A DNA stretch of 64,000 nucleotides, taken from Flammeovirgaceae bacterium UBA2338 (GTDB taxonomy: Bacteria; Bacteroidota; Bacteroidia; Cytophagales; Cyclobacteriaceae). The notes beneath the pieces were generated by a model. That model had not been told where the DNA came from and searched no databases. It was given only the letters and a program-made list of their open reading frames with translations. This document shows positions 8,444 through 17,773 of the stretch, piece after piece. Every line of letters begins with the position of its first letter. Within the stretch, counting starts at the first letter, position 1. The translations under genes were made by a program, and so were the position numbers. Where the stretch lies: contig DDUM01000084.1 in assembly GCA_002344795.1 (NCBI GenBank), positions 21,173-85,172 on the forward strand, read 5' to 3'.

Positions 8444-10189
8444 ATGAAAAACATAATCACCCTGTTATTGATCACTTTCAGCACATCACTTCTGTCGTGC
8501 ACAAAGAGTCCGACAATGACTTCCACCATCGATACCTATTTCGAAATGGTGCGACCTGAATTTAAAGGAGATGTGGCGTTTGAAACTACTGCATTTGTAG
8601 AGAAATTTTGGCGGGTAGCGGGTAACACCGGTTTTAATGAAAGTGTTTATCGTGTTGTAGCCAAACTTGAAGAAGCCGGTTATGTATTGGAGGCGAATGC
8701 AATAGCATCCGATCGGCTTACGTACCGAATTGAAACACGCAAAATGGACCGCCCCACCTGGGAACCGGTAGATGCAAGCCTTTCGATTGTGGGTGCGAAT
8801 GAAAAACTATTGGAACAATCTACTAACCGAAATATGGTTTTATTGAATTCTGCATCAACTCCAGAAGGAGGGATAACAGCAGATGTAGTTTATGTTCAAA
8901 ACCTGGATGACTTAAAATCGAAAAAGATAAAAGGAAAAATTGTTTATGGTGAGATGAGACCCAGTCAATTGTATAAGGATGCAATCGAAGCGGGAGCAAT
9001 TGGGATCATCACCTACGATAACCCTGCCTATTTGCAACCGGAGAAGAATAAGACATCCATTCAATTTAGGCGATTGCCTTACCTTGAAAAGTATAAGGCT
9101 TGGGGAATTGCGCTTTCGTATGAAGCCAACGAAAAATTGAAGAAGGCCCTAACATCAGGCGCGGTAAAAGTAAAAGTAGATATCACGACAAAGATTTATT
9201 CTTCTGAAGAATTGACCGTTGTTGCGAATGTGAGAGGTTCATCATTACCAAAAGAAAGCCTGGTGTTTAGCGCTCACATCCAGGAGCCGGGTGCCAATGA
9301 TAATGCAACAGGCGTGGGAGCGCAACTGGAAATGGCGATGATTACTGCGAAGTTGCTGAAGTCAGGCCAACTGGAGGCAAAGCGCACGCTTACCTTTTTG
9401 TGGGGCGATGAAATTATCTCCACCCATCGCTACATTACAGAAAAGGAAAAGCGTACATCAGAAATAAACTGGGGGATCAGTTTGGACATGGTAGGAGAAA
9501 ACACATCCCTAACGGGCGGGTCATTTCTGATTGAAAAGATGCCAGACCCCAGCGCCATCTGGACACGCGGAGACGATAAGCACTCGGAATGGGGTGGAGA
9601 GAAGCTGGCCTTGGATGACATGAAGCCACATTATCTTAATGATTTTATTATTTATGTTTTTGAAAAACAGGGAGCCCATGCAAATTGGGTGGTGAATACC
9701 AATCCCTTTGAAGGAGGCAGTGATCATACGCCCTTTTTGAAAGCCGATATCCCAGGATTGCTATTATGGCATTTTACGGATCAATTTTATCACACCGATA
9801 ATGATCGCATTGACAAAGTATCGAAGGAATCTCTGAAGAATGTAGGGACTGCAGCGCTCGTAAGTGCCTACACATTGATCAATGCAGATGAAAAGACGGC
9901 ACAGGAATTACTTGACCTACTAAGAATTTCAGCAGAAATTCGTTTGAATAAAGAATTTGAATTAAGTAAGGCAGCAGTAGAAGGCGGCAAACCAGTAGAG
10001 GAAGAAGAGGAAATATTGAATGCATGGAGTGATTGGTACCAAAAATCTTTTAGCACGGTAGTGGATGTGGTTTCATCTTCTGATCAATCCCTATTGAATG
10101 AGATATCCAAAGCTCAGGAAGAGCTGAAAAAATTGAATGATACTTATTCGGAGGAATTAGAAGCTACCCCATCATTGCACAAACGGTAA
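8444..10189 (+). CDS. M28 family zinc aminopeptidase, lipoprotein
   Basis: 581 residues. The N-terminus MKNIITLLLITFSTSLLSC is a lipoprotein signal with the lipid-bearing Cys at residue 19, so the enzyme is probably anchored in the envelope. A protease-associated (PA) domain (VVYVQNLDDL...AGAIGIITYDN) precedes the M28 catalytic domain. The catalytic domain has ligands or catalytic residues in SAHIQEPGANDNATG, WGDEIIS, LDMVGEN and GGSDHTPFLKADIPG. The family usually has EE where this protein has DE (WGDEIIS). It removes N-terminal residues from peptides; M28 peptidases of this layout are common secreted enzymes in Bacteroidota. I rejected an in-frame TTG at 8390 because it would bury the signal peptide. 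Monocistronic. Confidence 0.88.
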   Translation: MKNIITLLLITFSTSLLSCTKSPTMTSTIDTYFEMVRPEFKGDVAFETTAFVEKFWRVAGNTGFNESVYRVVAKLEEAGYVLEANAIASDRLTYRIETRKMDRPTWEPVDASLSIVGANEKLLEQSTNRNMVLLNSASTPEGGITADVVYVQNLDDLKSKKIKGKIVYGEMRPSQLYKDAIEAGAIGIITYDNPAYLQPEKNKTSIQFRRLPYLEKYKAWGIALSYEANEKLKKALTSGAVKVKVDITTKIYSSEELTVVANVRGSSLPKESLVFSAHIQEPGANDNATGVGAQLEMAMITAKLLKSGQLEAKRTLTFLWGDEIISTHRYITEKEKRTSEINWGISLDMVGENTSLTGGSFLIEKMPDPSAIWTRGDDKHSEWGGEKLALDDMKPHYLNDFIIYVFEKQGAHANWVVNTNPFEGGSDHTPFLKADIPGLLLWHFTDQFYHTDNDRIDKVSKESLKNVGTAALVSAYTLINADEKTAQELLDLLRISAEIRLNKEFELSKAAVEGGKPVEEEEEILNAWSDWYQKSFSTVVDVVSSSDQSLLNEISKAQEELKKLNDTYSEELEATPSLHKR

Positions 10190-10280
10190 TATTAGGAAGT
10201 CATTGGATCTTACAATAAGACGGTATTAATTTCCGAAGTTTTGTATTGGTCAACACGGACAGAAATGTTGTTAAAAGTGA

Positions 10281-11750
10281 ATGCGTAGAAATTGGATTTT
10301 AGTTGCACTGATGCTGGCCATGTCGTTGGCTGCTATGGACGGCACCATTGTTGCCACCGCCATCCCTCAAATTGTGGGCGATCTCGGTGGGTTTTCCTTG
10401 TTTAGTTGGTTGTTTTCAATTTATCTACTCATTCAAACGATTACTATTCCTGTTTATGGAAAATTGGCAGATACCTATGGCCGAAAACCTGTTCTGATAT
10501 TTGGAATTATTGTTTTCCTTGTGGGTTCTGCCGCTTGTGGTGGAGCCTGGAATATGAATTCTCTGATTTTTTTCAGAGGGCTTCAGGCAGTTGGTGCGGG
10601 CGCAATAATGGCTACGGCAAACACAATTGCCGGTGATATTTATACCATTAAAGAACGTGCTAAAATTCAAGGGTGGTTATCCAGTGTTTGGGCTATTTCT
10701 GCAATTTTGGGCCCGGGACTTGGAGGTGCTTTGGCTGAATATGCTTCCTGGAGATGGATATTTTATATTAATATTCCACTTGGGGTTGGTTCGATTATAT
10801 TACTCACGATTTTCCTTCACGAAAACAAAACGGAGAAGAGACCCAAAATTGACTGGACGGGTGCTGCGGCAATGCTCGTTACGGGTGCAGTTATTATGTT
10901 TAGCCTATTACAAGGAGGACAGTCCTGGCCTTGGTTTTCTTTTAACACCTTAGGTGTAATTGTCGTTAGTGCTTTACTGGTTTTCATCACTTTGCGCATT
11001 GAACGCAAATCGGAGGAGCCAATTTTACCACGATGGGTTTGGACTAAGCGCGTATTTCTTGGTGCTAATTTGGCAACTATCGGCTTGGGGATTATGATGA
11101 TGGGACCCAATATGTATTTGCCATTATTTGCACAGTCAGTTACGGGAGTTAACGCGATTGCCGCTGGTTTTATACTGGCGAGTATGAGTATCACCTGGCC
11201 ATTGGCGTCTTCATTGTCTGGTAATTTATATCTGCACATTGGATTTCGAAACACAGCGCTCTGCGGTGCTATTATTGTTATAATTGGTGCCTCCAGTTTC
11301 CTGTTGATACAATTTCCCGGACCAGTATGGTCTTTGGTAGCTATTCAAATGATGTTAGGAGCAGGATTTGGTTTGGTATCAACACCTTTATTGGTGGGCG
11401 TACAATCAACAGTGACGTGGGGTCAAAGAGGAGTCGTTACGGGTGCTAATATGTTTTCAAGGTATTTCGGGCAGAGTATAGGAGCTGCGGTGTTTGCCGC
11501 TATTTTTAATGGAGCACTTAGCAATAAGGTAGAGAATGCACCAGCTCAACTTAAGTCAGAACTACCTGGTGTAAATAGAGTGGTAGAAGTATTGCAATCC
11601 CATGGAGCAGATTCTGAAGTGAGTTTGTATTTGCGCGAAGTATTTTTTGACGCGACTCATGACGTGTACATTGGTCTGGTAGTAACGGGCTTTATTGTTT
11701 TGATGATTTTGTTGCTCACGCCAGCGCGGTTTCAGACGGTTGAAGATTAG
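10281..11750 (+). CDS. MFS transporter, DHA2 (14-TM) drug:H+ antiporter family
   Basis: 489-residue inner-membrane exporter with about 14 hydrophobic segments. The first helix has the DHA2 signature MDGTIVATAIPQIVGDLGG. The MFS motif A loop is YGKLADTYGRKP, and the motif C-like segment is SSVWAISAILGPGLGGALAE in helix 5. It probably exports lipophilic drugs or metabolites using the proton gradient. No TetR/MarR regulator or membrane-fusion protein lies next to it, so it probably acts alone. The downstream DoxX gene starts 132 bp later. Confidence 0.88.
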   Translation: MRRNWILVALMLAMSLAAMDGTIVATAIPQIVGDLGGFSLFSWLFSIYLLIQTITIPVYGKLADTYGRKPVLIFGIIVFLVGSAACGGAWNMNSLIFFRGLQAVGAGAIMATANTIAGDIYTIKERAKIQGWLSSVWAISAILGPGLGGALAEYASWRWIFYINIPLGVGSIILLTIFLHENKTEKRPKIDWTGAAAMLVTGAVIMFSLLQGGQSWPWFSFNTLGVIVVSALLVFITLRIERKSEEPILPRWVWTKRVFLGANLATIGLGIMMMGPNMYLPLFAQSVTGVNAIAAGFILASMSITWPLASSLSGNLYLHIGFRNTALCGAIIVIIGASSFLLIQFPGPVWSLVAIQMMLGAGFGLVSTPLLVGVQSTVTWGQRGVVTGANMFSRYFGQSIGAAVFAAIFNGALSNKVENAPAQLKSELPGVNRVVEVLQSHGADSEVSLYLREVFFDATHDVYIGLVVTGFIVLMILLLTPARFQTVED

Positions 11751-11882
11751 TATGAATCTATGAAAGTCGAAAGAACAAAAATGAGATGGCTAATGTTAGA
11801 AAACAGAAGAAGGTTGCTTGTGATAGAACTATTGTGTCCATTTGATCTATACGGACGATCCAAGAAATAAAAAGTAACGAAA

Positions 11883-12320
11883 ATGAAAATAGTCAAACTA
11901 TTTCTGCGACTTACCCTGTCAGTTGGATTTCTGTCTGCTGTTGCTGACAGATTTGGATGGTGGAGTGCCGATGTTTCAGCCTGGGGAAACTGGAATAGTT
12001 TTCTGGAATACACACAGTCAATTAACCCATGGCTTCCCGGTAGCCTGATTCCGGCAGTAGGAGGGATTGCTACAGGTGCTGAAATAATTTTCCCCATATT
12101 TTTGTTGATTGGATATAAAACGGAATTGTTTGCCAGGTTAAGCGGATTCTTATTACTGGCATTTGGTCTGGCAATGGCTTTTTCAGTAGGGATAAAAGGG
12201 CCGCTTGACTACTCAGTTTTTAGCGCCTCGGCTGGAGCTTTTGCATTGAGCTTAATGAACGAAAAATACTATGAGATAGATACTTTGATATTCAAACAAA
12301 AGCAAGATCGGACTTACTAA
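11883..12320 (+). CDS. DoxX-like family membrane protein
   Basis: 145 residues, four predicted membrane helices, matching the DoxX/YkgB-like family (RLTLSVGFLSAVADRFGWW near the N-terminus, then PAVGGIATGAEIIFPIFLLIGY). The family is associated with quinone or redox stress functions, but the biochemistry of most members is unknown. Its stop lies 6 bases before the ATG of the nitrobindin-like gene, so the two are probably co-transcribed. Confidence 0.78.
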   Translation: MKIVKLFLRLTLSVGFLSAVADRFGWWSADVSAWGNWNSFLEYTQSINPWLPGSLIPAVGGIATGAEIIFPIFLLIGYKTELFARLSGFLLLAFGLAMAFSVGIKGPLDYSVFSASAGAFALSLMNEKYYEIDTLIFKQKQDRTY

Positions 12321-12326
12321 ATAAGG

Positions 12327-12833
12327 ATGGAGATAAAATTTACTGAAATAAAAAAACTCCTTGAGGGAGAATGGAAAGGAGAAGGCATGGCCAAGTTCCC
12401 AACAATTGAAGATACCCAATATTCTGAAGTATGTATATTCACTTCAGATGAAAACAAAGATGCGATCCATTATAGCCAAAAAACATTATACAAAAACGAT
12501 ACAGAAAAAAATGGAAGGACTGTGTTTTGGGACACTGGATTTATTTTACTGAAAGAGGATAAAATATTATGGGTGAGTGCCCAGGTGGGTGGCCGAACCG
12601 AAACCTATGTACTGGAGGGTTTTACAGAAGGAGAAACTGTACAAATGACATTTAATAGTACGCATATTGATAACGACCTAAAAACCATTCGTTCACAACG
12701 AATACTCAACATCAGTAAAAATGGATTGAATTATGAATTGAACATGAGTACGCATCTGGCACCTGAATTTCAAAACCATTTATCCGCTTCATTGTGGAGA
12801 AAGGAGCATAGCACTAAAACATACATTTTATAA
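12327..12833 (+). CDS. Nitrobindin/FABP-like haem-binding beta-barrel protein (DUF1794/THAP4-like)
   Basis: 168 residues, no signal peptide. The N-terminal LLEGEWKGEGMAKFPTIE matches the family pattern GxWxGxGxGxYPTI, and the C-terminal QNHLSASLWRK places His151 where nitrobindins have their proximal haem ligand. Nitrobindins are ten-stranded ferric-haem barrels that bind NO or isomerise peroxynitrite. It follows the DoxX gene by 6 bases, a redox-themed pairing. The match is moderate, with a degenerate first motif (MAKF in place of GEY), so haem binding is inferred. Confidence 0.68.
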   Translation: MEIKFTEIKKLLEGEWKGEGMAKFPTIEDTQYSEVCIFTSDENKDAIHYSQKTLYKNDTEKNGRTVFWDTGFILLKEDKILWVSAQVGGRTETYVLEGFTEGETVQMTFNSTHIDNDLKTIRSQRILNISKNGLNYELNMSTHLAPEFQNHLSASLWRKEHSTKTYIL

Positions 12834-12889
12834 AGCAGGAGGAGGTCCTTGATTAAAATATTGAGACTTACTCATGATATTCAAAAACA

Positions 12890-13633
12890 ATGGAGTCAAC
12901 AATACAGGGAAACTTAGCACATATTAAAGGTCGAATCCAGGAAGCCTGTTTAAAAGCCCATCGAAACAGAGATGAAGTTCGCCTTCTTTTAGCAACCAAA
13001 ACCGTAGATGCTGAGAGAGTACAACAGGTATTGGATTTGGGTGAAAATCTGATTGGTGAAAACAAAGTTCAGGAACTAAAAGAGAAATGTCCAATTTATA
13101 AAGATCCAATTCCTGAAGTTCATTTCATTGGTCACTTACAAAGCAATAAAATCAAAGAAGTGATTAAATGGGCAGATTGCATTGAGTCTATTGATCGGCT
13201 GTCTTTGGCAGAAAAGCTAAATAATCGCCTTGAGTTTGAACAAAAGAAGATAGACGTATTCATTCAGGTAAATACATCGTATGAGGAAAGCAAATTTGGT
13301 GTGGCTCCTGAAAAAGCCATTGATTTGATCCGGTCGGTGTCCAACCTAAAGAACCTCAACATAAAAGGATTGATGACAATAGGCCTTTTTAGCGCGGAAC
13401 CTGAAAAAGTGAGAAAGTGCTTCCAGTTGTTGAAGAAAATTCAATCAGAGGCGAATGCTTTGAAAATCCCTGGCGTATCACTGAATGAATTATCAATGGG
13501 AATGAGTGGAGATTTAGAGATAGCCATTGAAGAAGGTGCTACCATTGTGCGGGTAGGCACAGCCATATTTGGCCAGAGAATTTATCCAGACAGCTATTAT
13601 TGGAATGAAGGTAAACCTGTCACTGAGGCATAA
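12890..13633 (+). CDS. YggS family PLP homeostasis protein
   Basis: 247 residues forming a single alanine-racemase-like TIM barrel without the second racemase domain. The PLP lysine is Lys37 in LLLATKTVDAERV. Other family motifs are GENKVQELKEK, HFIGHLQSNK, VNTSYEESKFG, GLMTIG and LSMGMSGDLEIAIEEGATIVRVGTAIFG. These proteins bind and buffer pyridoxal 5'-phosphate in the cytosol and have no known enzymatic activity. In many bacteria the gene is near yggT/sepF; here it is isolated between short intergenic regions. Confidence 0.92.
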   Translation: MESTIQGNLAHIKGRIQEACLKAHRNRDEVRLLLATKTVDAERVQQVLDLGENLIGENKVQELKEKCPIYKDPIPEVHFIGHLQSNKIKEVIKWADCIESIDRLSLAEKLNNRLEFEQKKIDVFIQVNTSYEESKFGVAPEKAIDLIRSVSNLKNLNIKGLMTIGLFSAEPEKVRKCFQLLKKIQSEANALKIPGVSLNELSMGMSGDLEIAIEEGATIVRVGTAIFGQRIYPDSYYWNEGKPVTEA

Positions 13634-13956
13634 TTGTGATTTATAATTAAATCATTATTGTCCAAGCTCATAGTAATGCACTGAGGCTGGATTAGTTCTT
13701 GTCTATATTATTTTGAGGTGCAACCACTTGGCTTGATAAAGGACTCGCTCATTGATTTGTTCTTAAAAGTAACAATTCTACCCATTGGCATTACGGTATT
13801 AATTTGATAACAATCTAATGATTTGCTGACCTACTTGTAACTTTCATCTCCGAGGCCAGTATCCTGGTGTGGAACCTTGATTTATATTGGTTTTTGGTAT
13901 TAGATGCAACCTCTAAATATGCCAGGTGTCTTTCATCAGATTTAGCACCCCAGACT
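13634..13956. other. Intergenic region, 323 bp, no gene seen
   Basis: No supported gene. It holds the 12-mer AGGTGCAACCAC (13716-13727) shared with 4324-4335. An open frame starting with GTG at 13867 runs into the permease gene, but it adds a polar 30-residue leader not expected of the family, so I treat it as untranslated. Confidence 0.5.
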
Positions 13957-16317
13957 ATGATTCAACACAGCCTGCTCCTCATCTATCGCAGTTTTCTGCG
14001 CAATCGTGGATATTTTCTCATCAACCTTATCGGTTTGGCCACCGGCCTCGCATGCACTCTTCTCATTTTCCTATGGGTGAGAGATGAATTGAATGTCAAT
14101 AAGTTTCACGTCCTTGATGAGAGGTTGTACGAAGTAATGGAACACCAACGGTACGCAGATTATGTGATGACCACCACTTCAACTCCGGGTATTTTGGCTG
14201 AAACCTTAAAGGAAGAATTCCCGGAGGTGGAATATGCAGCCACTACCACCTGGATAGAGCCATTTACTTTATCCATTAAAGACCATAATGTAAAGGCAAA
14301 AGGCTATCACGTTGGAAGTGATTTTTTCAATATGTTTTCTTACCCCTTACTCCAAGGACAGGCAGATCAGGTTTTAAAAGATAAGTTTTCTATTGTAATC
14401 TCCCGTGACCTGGCAGTAAAACTTTTTGGTGAAGGGGAGAAGGAGGTAGTAGGAAAAACAATAGAGTTACAACACGACAAGAGCTTTATCATCTCAGGCA
14501 TATTTGAAAACCTTCCCTCTAGTTCTTCAGTTCAATTTGATTTTGTAATGACTTTTGAGTTTTACAAAGACGACAACGATTGGCTGCTAAGCTGGGGAAA
14601 TAATGGCCCATCTACCTTTATTGTTTTACGTGAAGGAAGTGATGGTAATGCTTTCTCGGATAAAATCGCGGATTTTGTGAAGGGTAAAAATGATGATTCT
14701 AACGTCACTTTATTTTTGCAGCGATATTCTGATCGGTATCTTCATGGCCGATTTGAAAATGGGGTTCAATCAGGGGGAAGAATAGAATACGTTCAGCTAT
14801 TTTCTATTATTGCCATATTCATTCTGGTAATCGCTTGCATCAATTTTATGAACCTCTCTACAGCAAGAGCTTCCCGTAAGGCGAAAGAGGTGGGTATTAA
14901 AAAGTCAGTGGGCGCAGCACGTTCTTCCATTATTATACAATACATTGGCGACTCACTTATCATGAGTGTGTTATCTGCTGTTTTGGCCCTTGGTTTTGTT
15001 TGGCTTTTCCTTCCTCAGTTCAATCTAATCACAGAAAAAAAGATTGTATTAACACTGCTGGATCAGCAATTGATGAAATGGCTTGTCGCAATTGTTTTGT
15101 TTGCAGGATTTCTTGCAGGTAGTTATCCGGCTATTTACATATCAGGATTCAGACCAGCAGCAGTGCTGAAGGGACAAATGCAGGGAAGCTGGGGTGAACT
15201 GTGGGCAAGAAAGGGACTTGTTATTTTTCAATTTTCACTTTCGGTTATATTGATTGTTTCTGTATTGGTGGTGTATCAGCAAATCGATTATGTGCAAACA
15301 CAAAACCTGGGATATGAAAAAGAACGATTGATTATATTTCCTACAGAAGGTACCGTTGAAACCAACAAAGAAACATTTTTAAAGGAGGTAAATAGAATTC
15401 CCGGAGTGGTGACTGCATCTGGTCTTGGACATTCTTTAATTGGCCGTGATAATAATACCAGTGGACTGGAGTGGGAAGGTAAAAACCCTGAAGATGAAAT
15501 TCTGTTTGAAAATATCGCCAGTAATTATGACCTGATTGAAACCCTGGGGATAGAACTGGTGGAAGGGCGCACTTTTTCCAGGGATTTTGGAGCGGACAGT
15601 ACTAAGATCATATTCAACGAAGCAGCAATTCGGGTGATGAATCTGGAAGAGCCCATCGGTAAAACGATCAGGTTGTGGGGCAGATATGATATGGAAATCA
15701 TTGGTGTGGTGAAAGACTTTCACTTTCAATCTTTGCACGAAGCAGTTAACCCTTTGTTTTTTAGACTCAGTCCAAGGAACAGCTGGAACATTCTGATCCG
15801 CCTGGAGGCCGGAAAAGAAAAAGAGACCATAGCAGCCATAGCGGAGTTTTATAATCAGTTTAACCCTGGCTTTACATTCGAATATCAGTTTCAGGACCAG
15901 GAGTATGCCAAGCAGTACGCAGCAGAACAACGTGTAGCCTCTTTGTCATTTTACTTCGCTACCATGGCCATTTTAATTTCTTGTCTTGGTTTGTTTGGCT
16001 TAGCCACATTTACTGCAGAAAGGAGAATAAAGGAAATTGGAATTCGAAAGGTGATGGGTTCTTCAGCAACCAATATTGTGCTTTTATTGTCGGGCGATTT
16101 TACCAAGATGGTTTTGTTGTCTATTGCAATAGCTTTGCCCATAAGTTATTGGCTGCTGAACCAATGGCTGTCGCGTTTTGCATTTCATATTGAATTGGGA
16201 GCGATTTATTTTATAGTGGCAGGATCCATTGCACTCATTACTGCCTGGCTAACGGTAGCCTCACAGGCCATCAAGGCAGCTAATGTTAGTCCTGCAAGGT
16301 GTTTGAGAGATCAGTAG
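13957..16317 (+). CDS. ABC transporter permease, MacB/FtsX type (double FtsX domain)
   Basis: 786-residue inner-membrane protein. The order is: short cytosolic start (MIQHSLLLIYRSFLRNRGY), TM1 with NLIGLATGLACTLLI, MacB-type periplasmic domain (about residues 60-270), FtsX domain with three helices (about 285-410; RASRKAKEVGIKKSVGAARSSI), then a second periplasmic domain and a second FtsX domain (about 670-780; AERRIKEIGIRKVMGSSATNI). Such permeases drive mechanotransmission or lipoprotein/peptide export with a separate MacB-like ATPase. No ATPase gene is adjacent, which is common for this Cytophagales family. I chose the ATG at 13957 over a GTG at 13867. Confidence 0.87.
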   Translation: MIQHSLLLIYRSFLRNRGYFLINLIGLATGLACTLLIFLWVRDELNVNKFHVLDERLYEVMEHQRYADYVMTTTSTPGILAETLKEEFPEVEYAATTTWIEPFTLSIKDHNVKAKGYHVGSDFFNMFSYPLLQGQADQVLKDKFSIVISRDLAVKLFGEGEKEVVGKTIELQHDKSFIISGIFENLPSSSSVQFDFVMTFEFYKDDNDWLLSWGNNGPSTFIVLREGSDGNAFSDKIADFVKGKNDDSNVTLFLQRYSDRYLHGRFENGVQSGGRIEYVQLFSIIAIFILVIACINFMNLSTARASRKAKEVGIKKSVGAARSSIIIQYIGDSLIMSVLSAVLALGFVWLFLPQFNLITEKKIVLTLLDQQLMKWLVAIVLFAGFLAGSYPAIYISGFRPAAVLKGQMQGSWGELWARKGLVIFQFSLSVILIVSVLVVYQQIDYVQTQNLGYEKERLIIFPTEGTVETNKETFLKEVNRIPGVVTASGLGHSLIGRDNNTSGLEWEGKNPEDEILFENIASNYDLIETLGIELVEGRTFSRDFGADSTKIIFNEAAIRVMNLEEPIGKTIRLWGRYDMEIIGVVKDFHFQSLHEAVNPLFFRLSPRNSWNILIRLEAGKEKETIAAIAEFYNQFNPGFTFEYQFQDQEYAKQYAAEQRVASLSFYFATMAILISCLGLFGLATFTAERRIKEIGIRKVMGSSATNIVLLLSGDFTKMVLLSIAIALPISYWLLNQWLSRFAFHIELGAIYFIVAGSIALITAWLTVASQAIKAANVSPARCLRDQ

Positions 16318-16435
16318 TCGGGAATACGCAGTATCATATCCAAAGCATAAAAAATACTATAATTTAATATCTGATCTGGAATTAATGAGATTGTTTTTTT
16401 AATTGATATCTTTCTCCATTAACAGAGATTTAAAT

Positions 16436-17746
16436 ATGAAACATTTTATTGTTTTTTTAAGATTATGGACGATAATAAGTGTTTTTTACTTTGTATCAAG
16501 TCCATTATTTGCACAGTATAATAACCCTATAGAAAATGGTTTTATCATTGATTTAAATAATGATACTGTTCCAGGTGAGTTTTTATATACAAATAGTAAG
16601 CGCTTGTTCAATGAGGTTCACTTCAAGGCAAGTGACGCAATGGACTACTACCCAGTATCACCGGATGATGTAAATGGGTACTACCTTACCGAGAAAAATC
16701 AATTATATATTTCGGGTAGTTACTACTCAGTTTCTTTAAAGGATAATAGTTTTATGCTGGCTTTGGTTCTAGGTGACCTCTCACTTTTTACTGGTAGAAA
16801 TAGTATTGGTAAATCAACTTATTGGGCTGAAAAAGAGGGAGTTTTATTGGAACTACTTAAGGAAAAGGAAAAGGTGGTTAGCATATCTGGGAATTATTAT
16901 AAAACTAGTAATCGACCCTATTTAAAAGCTCTAATGAAATTAACTGAAGATTGTGAGATGGAGCGACCTGAGTTCGAATTGACTTACTATCAATTGAAGA
17001 AATTTGGAGAAACTTATGCTAGGTGTAAGGGGGAGGTCATTAACGAATTTCAAAATCCCAAACCCATTTACCTATTTGGATTTACGACTGGAGTTTCAAG
17101 TACTCCATTAAATTTTAAGGATAAGAATGCTCAAACCTTACCTTATGGTTATCCATCTTTAGCTCCTGTCGGTTACTATGATCTGCAATCACTTCAATCA
17201 ATAGACATCTCTGAAAAGAATCTTTTTGTGGGATTTAGCTTGTCCATTCTACCTTCGTGGAGTAAGAGAATATCTTTTGAAACAGAGTTGAATTTTGTAA
17301 AAAGAACATGGTCGGTACCAGAAGAGAAACTATACTTTGAGAATTTCTATACAGACATTGCACCTTCCGTTCAATATAATTTTCGCCTGGGAAAGGCCAT
17401 TCAGCCCTTTATTAATTTAGGTTTAAATGTTGGGTTGAGTTTGAAATCTAAATTTGAGTCAGCCAATGTTACAAAGAACTTTATTAGAATAACTCCTAGG
17501 AGGGGAAGTGATACATGGCCAGATGAGTTCCCGGTAAATTTGCCACTTTTGAGTTCTGCAGAGTATAAACCTACTTTATACTCACCATTTACAACAATAG
17601 GAATAAGTAGCTTGTACAAAAAAGCCATTATTAGTGTAGGATATCGGTATGGTATGAATGCCAGAATTACTAAAACTCCTCTTTATGAGAGTTCTATTGG
17701 ACATAGCAGTATTTATATTAATATTAAAACCAAATTAAAAGCATAA
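16436..17746 (+). CDS. Exported protein of unknown function with C-terminal outer-membrane-barrel-like region
   Basis: 436 residues. The signal peptide ends near SSPLFAQYN. Residues about 25-190 contain a YxLxxxxxVxGxx-like globular region (ENGFIIDLNNDTVPGEFLY). From about residue 225 the sequence has repeated amphipathic strands and aromatic-glycine pairs (LGKAIQPFINLGLNVGLSL, AIISVGYRYGMNARI) and ends SIYINIKTKLKA, like small porin-type barrels of Bacteroidota. I do not recognise a precise family. The next gene starts 27 bp downstream, so the two may be co-transcribed. I chose the ATG at 16436 because it opens the signal peptide; the earlier frame start at 16403 does not. Confidence 0.65.
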   Translation: MKHFIVFLRLWTIISVFYFVSSPLFAQYNNPIENGFIIDLNNDTVPGEFLYTNSKRLFNEVHFKASDAMDYYPVSPDDVNGYYLTEKNQLYISGSYYSVSLKDNSFMLALVLGDLSLFTGRNSIGKSTYWAEKEGVLLELLKEKEKVVSISGNYYKTSNRPYLKALMKLTEDCEMERPEFELTYYQLKKFGETYARCKGEVINEFQNPKPIYLFGFTTGVSSTPLNFKDKNAQTLPYGYPSLAPVGYYDLQSLQSIDISEKNLFVGFSLSILPSWSKRISFETELNFVKRTWSVPEEKLYFENFYTDIAPSVQYNFRLGKAIQPFINLGLNVGLSLKSKFESANVTKNFIRITPRRGSDTWPDEFPVNLPLLSSAEYKPTLYSPFTTIGISSLYKKAIISVGYRYGMNARITKTPLYESSIGHSSIYINIKTKLKA

Positions 17747-17773
17747 ATTTGATAAAACCTTTTTAACTAAGTT

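Noticed and set aside
13867..13956. GTG-initiated N-terminal extension of the FtsX permease
   Set aside because: It adds 30 polar or aromatic residues not expected of the family; the ATG at 13957 begins directly with the conserved cytosolic segment.
15436..15930. 164-codon minus-strand open frame
   Set aside because: Antisense to the FtsX permease; composition follows from the coding strand and no domain is visible.
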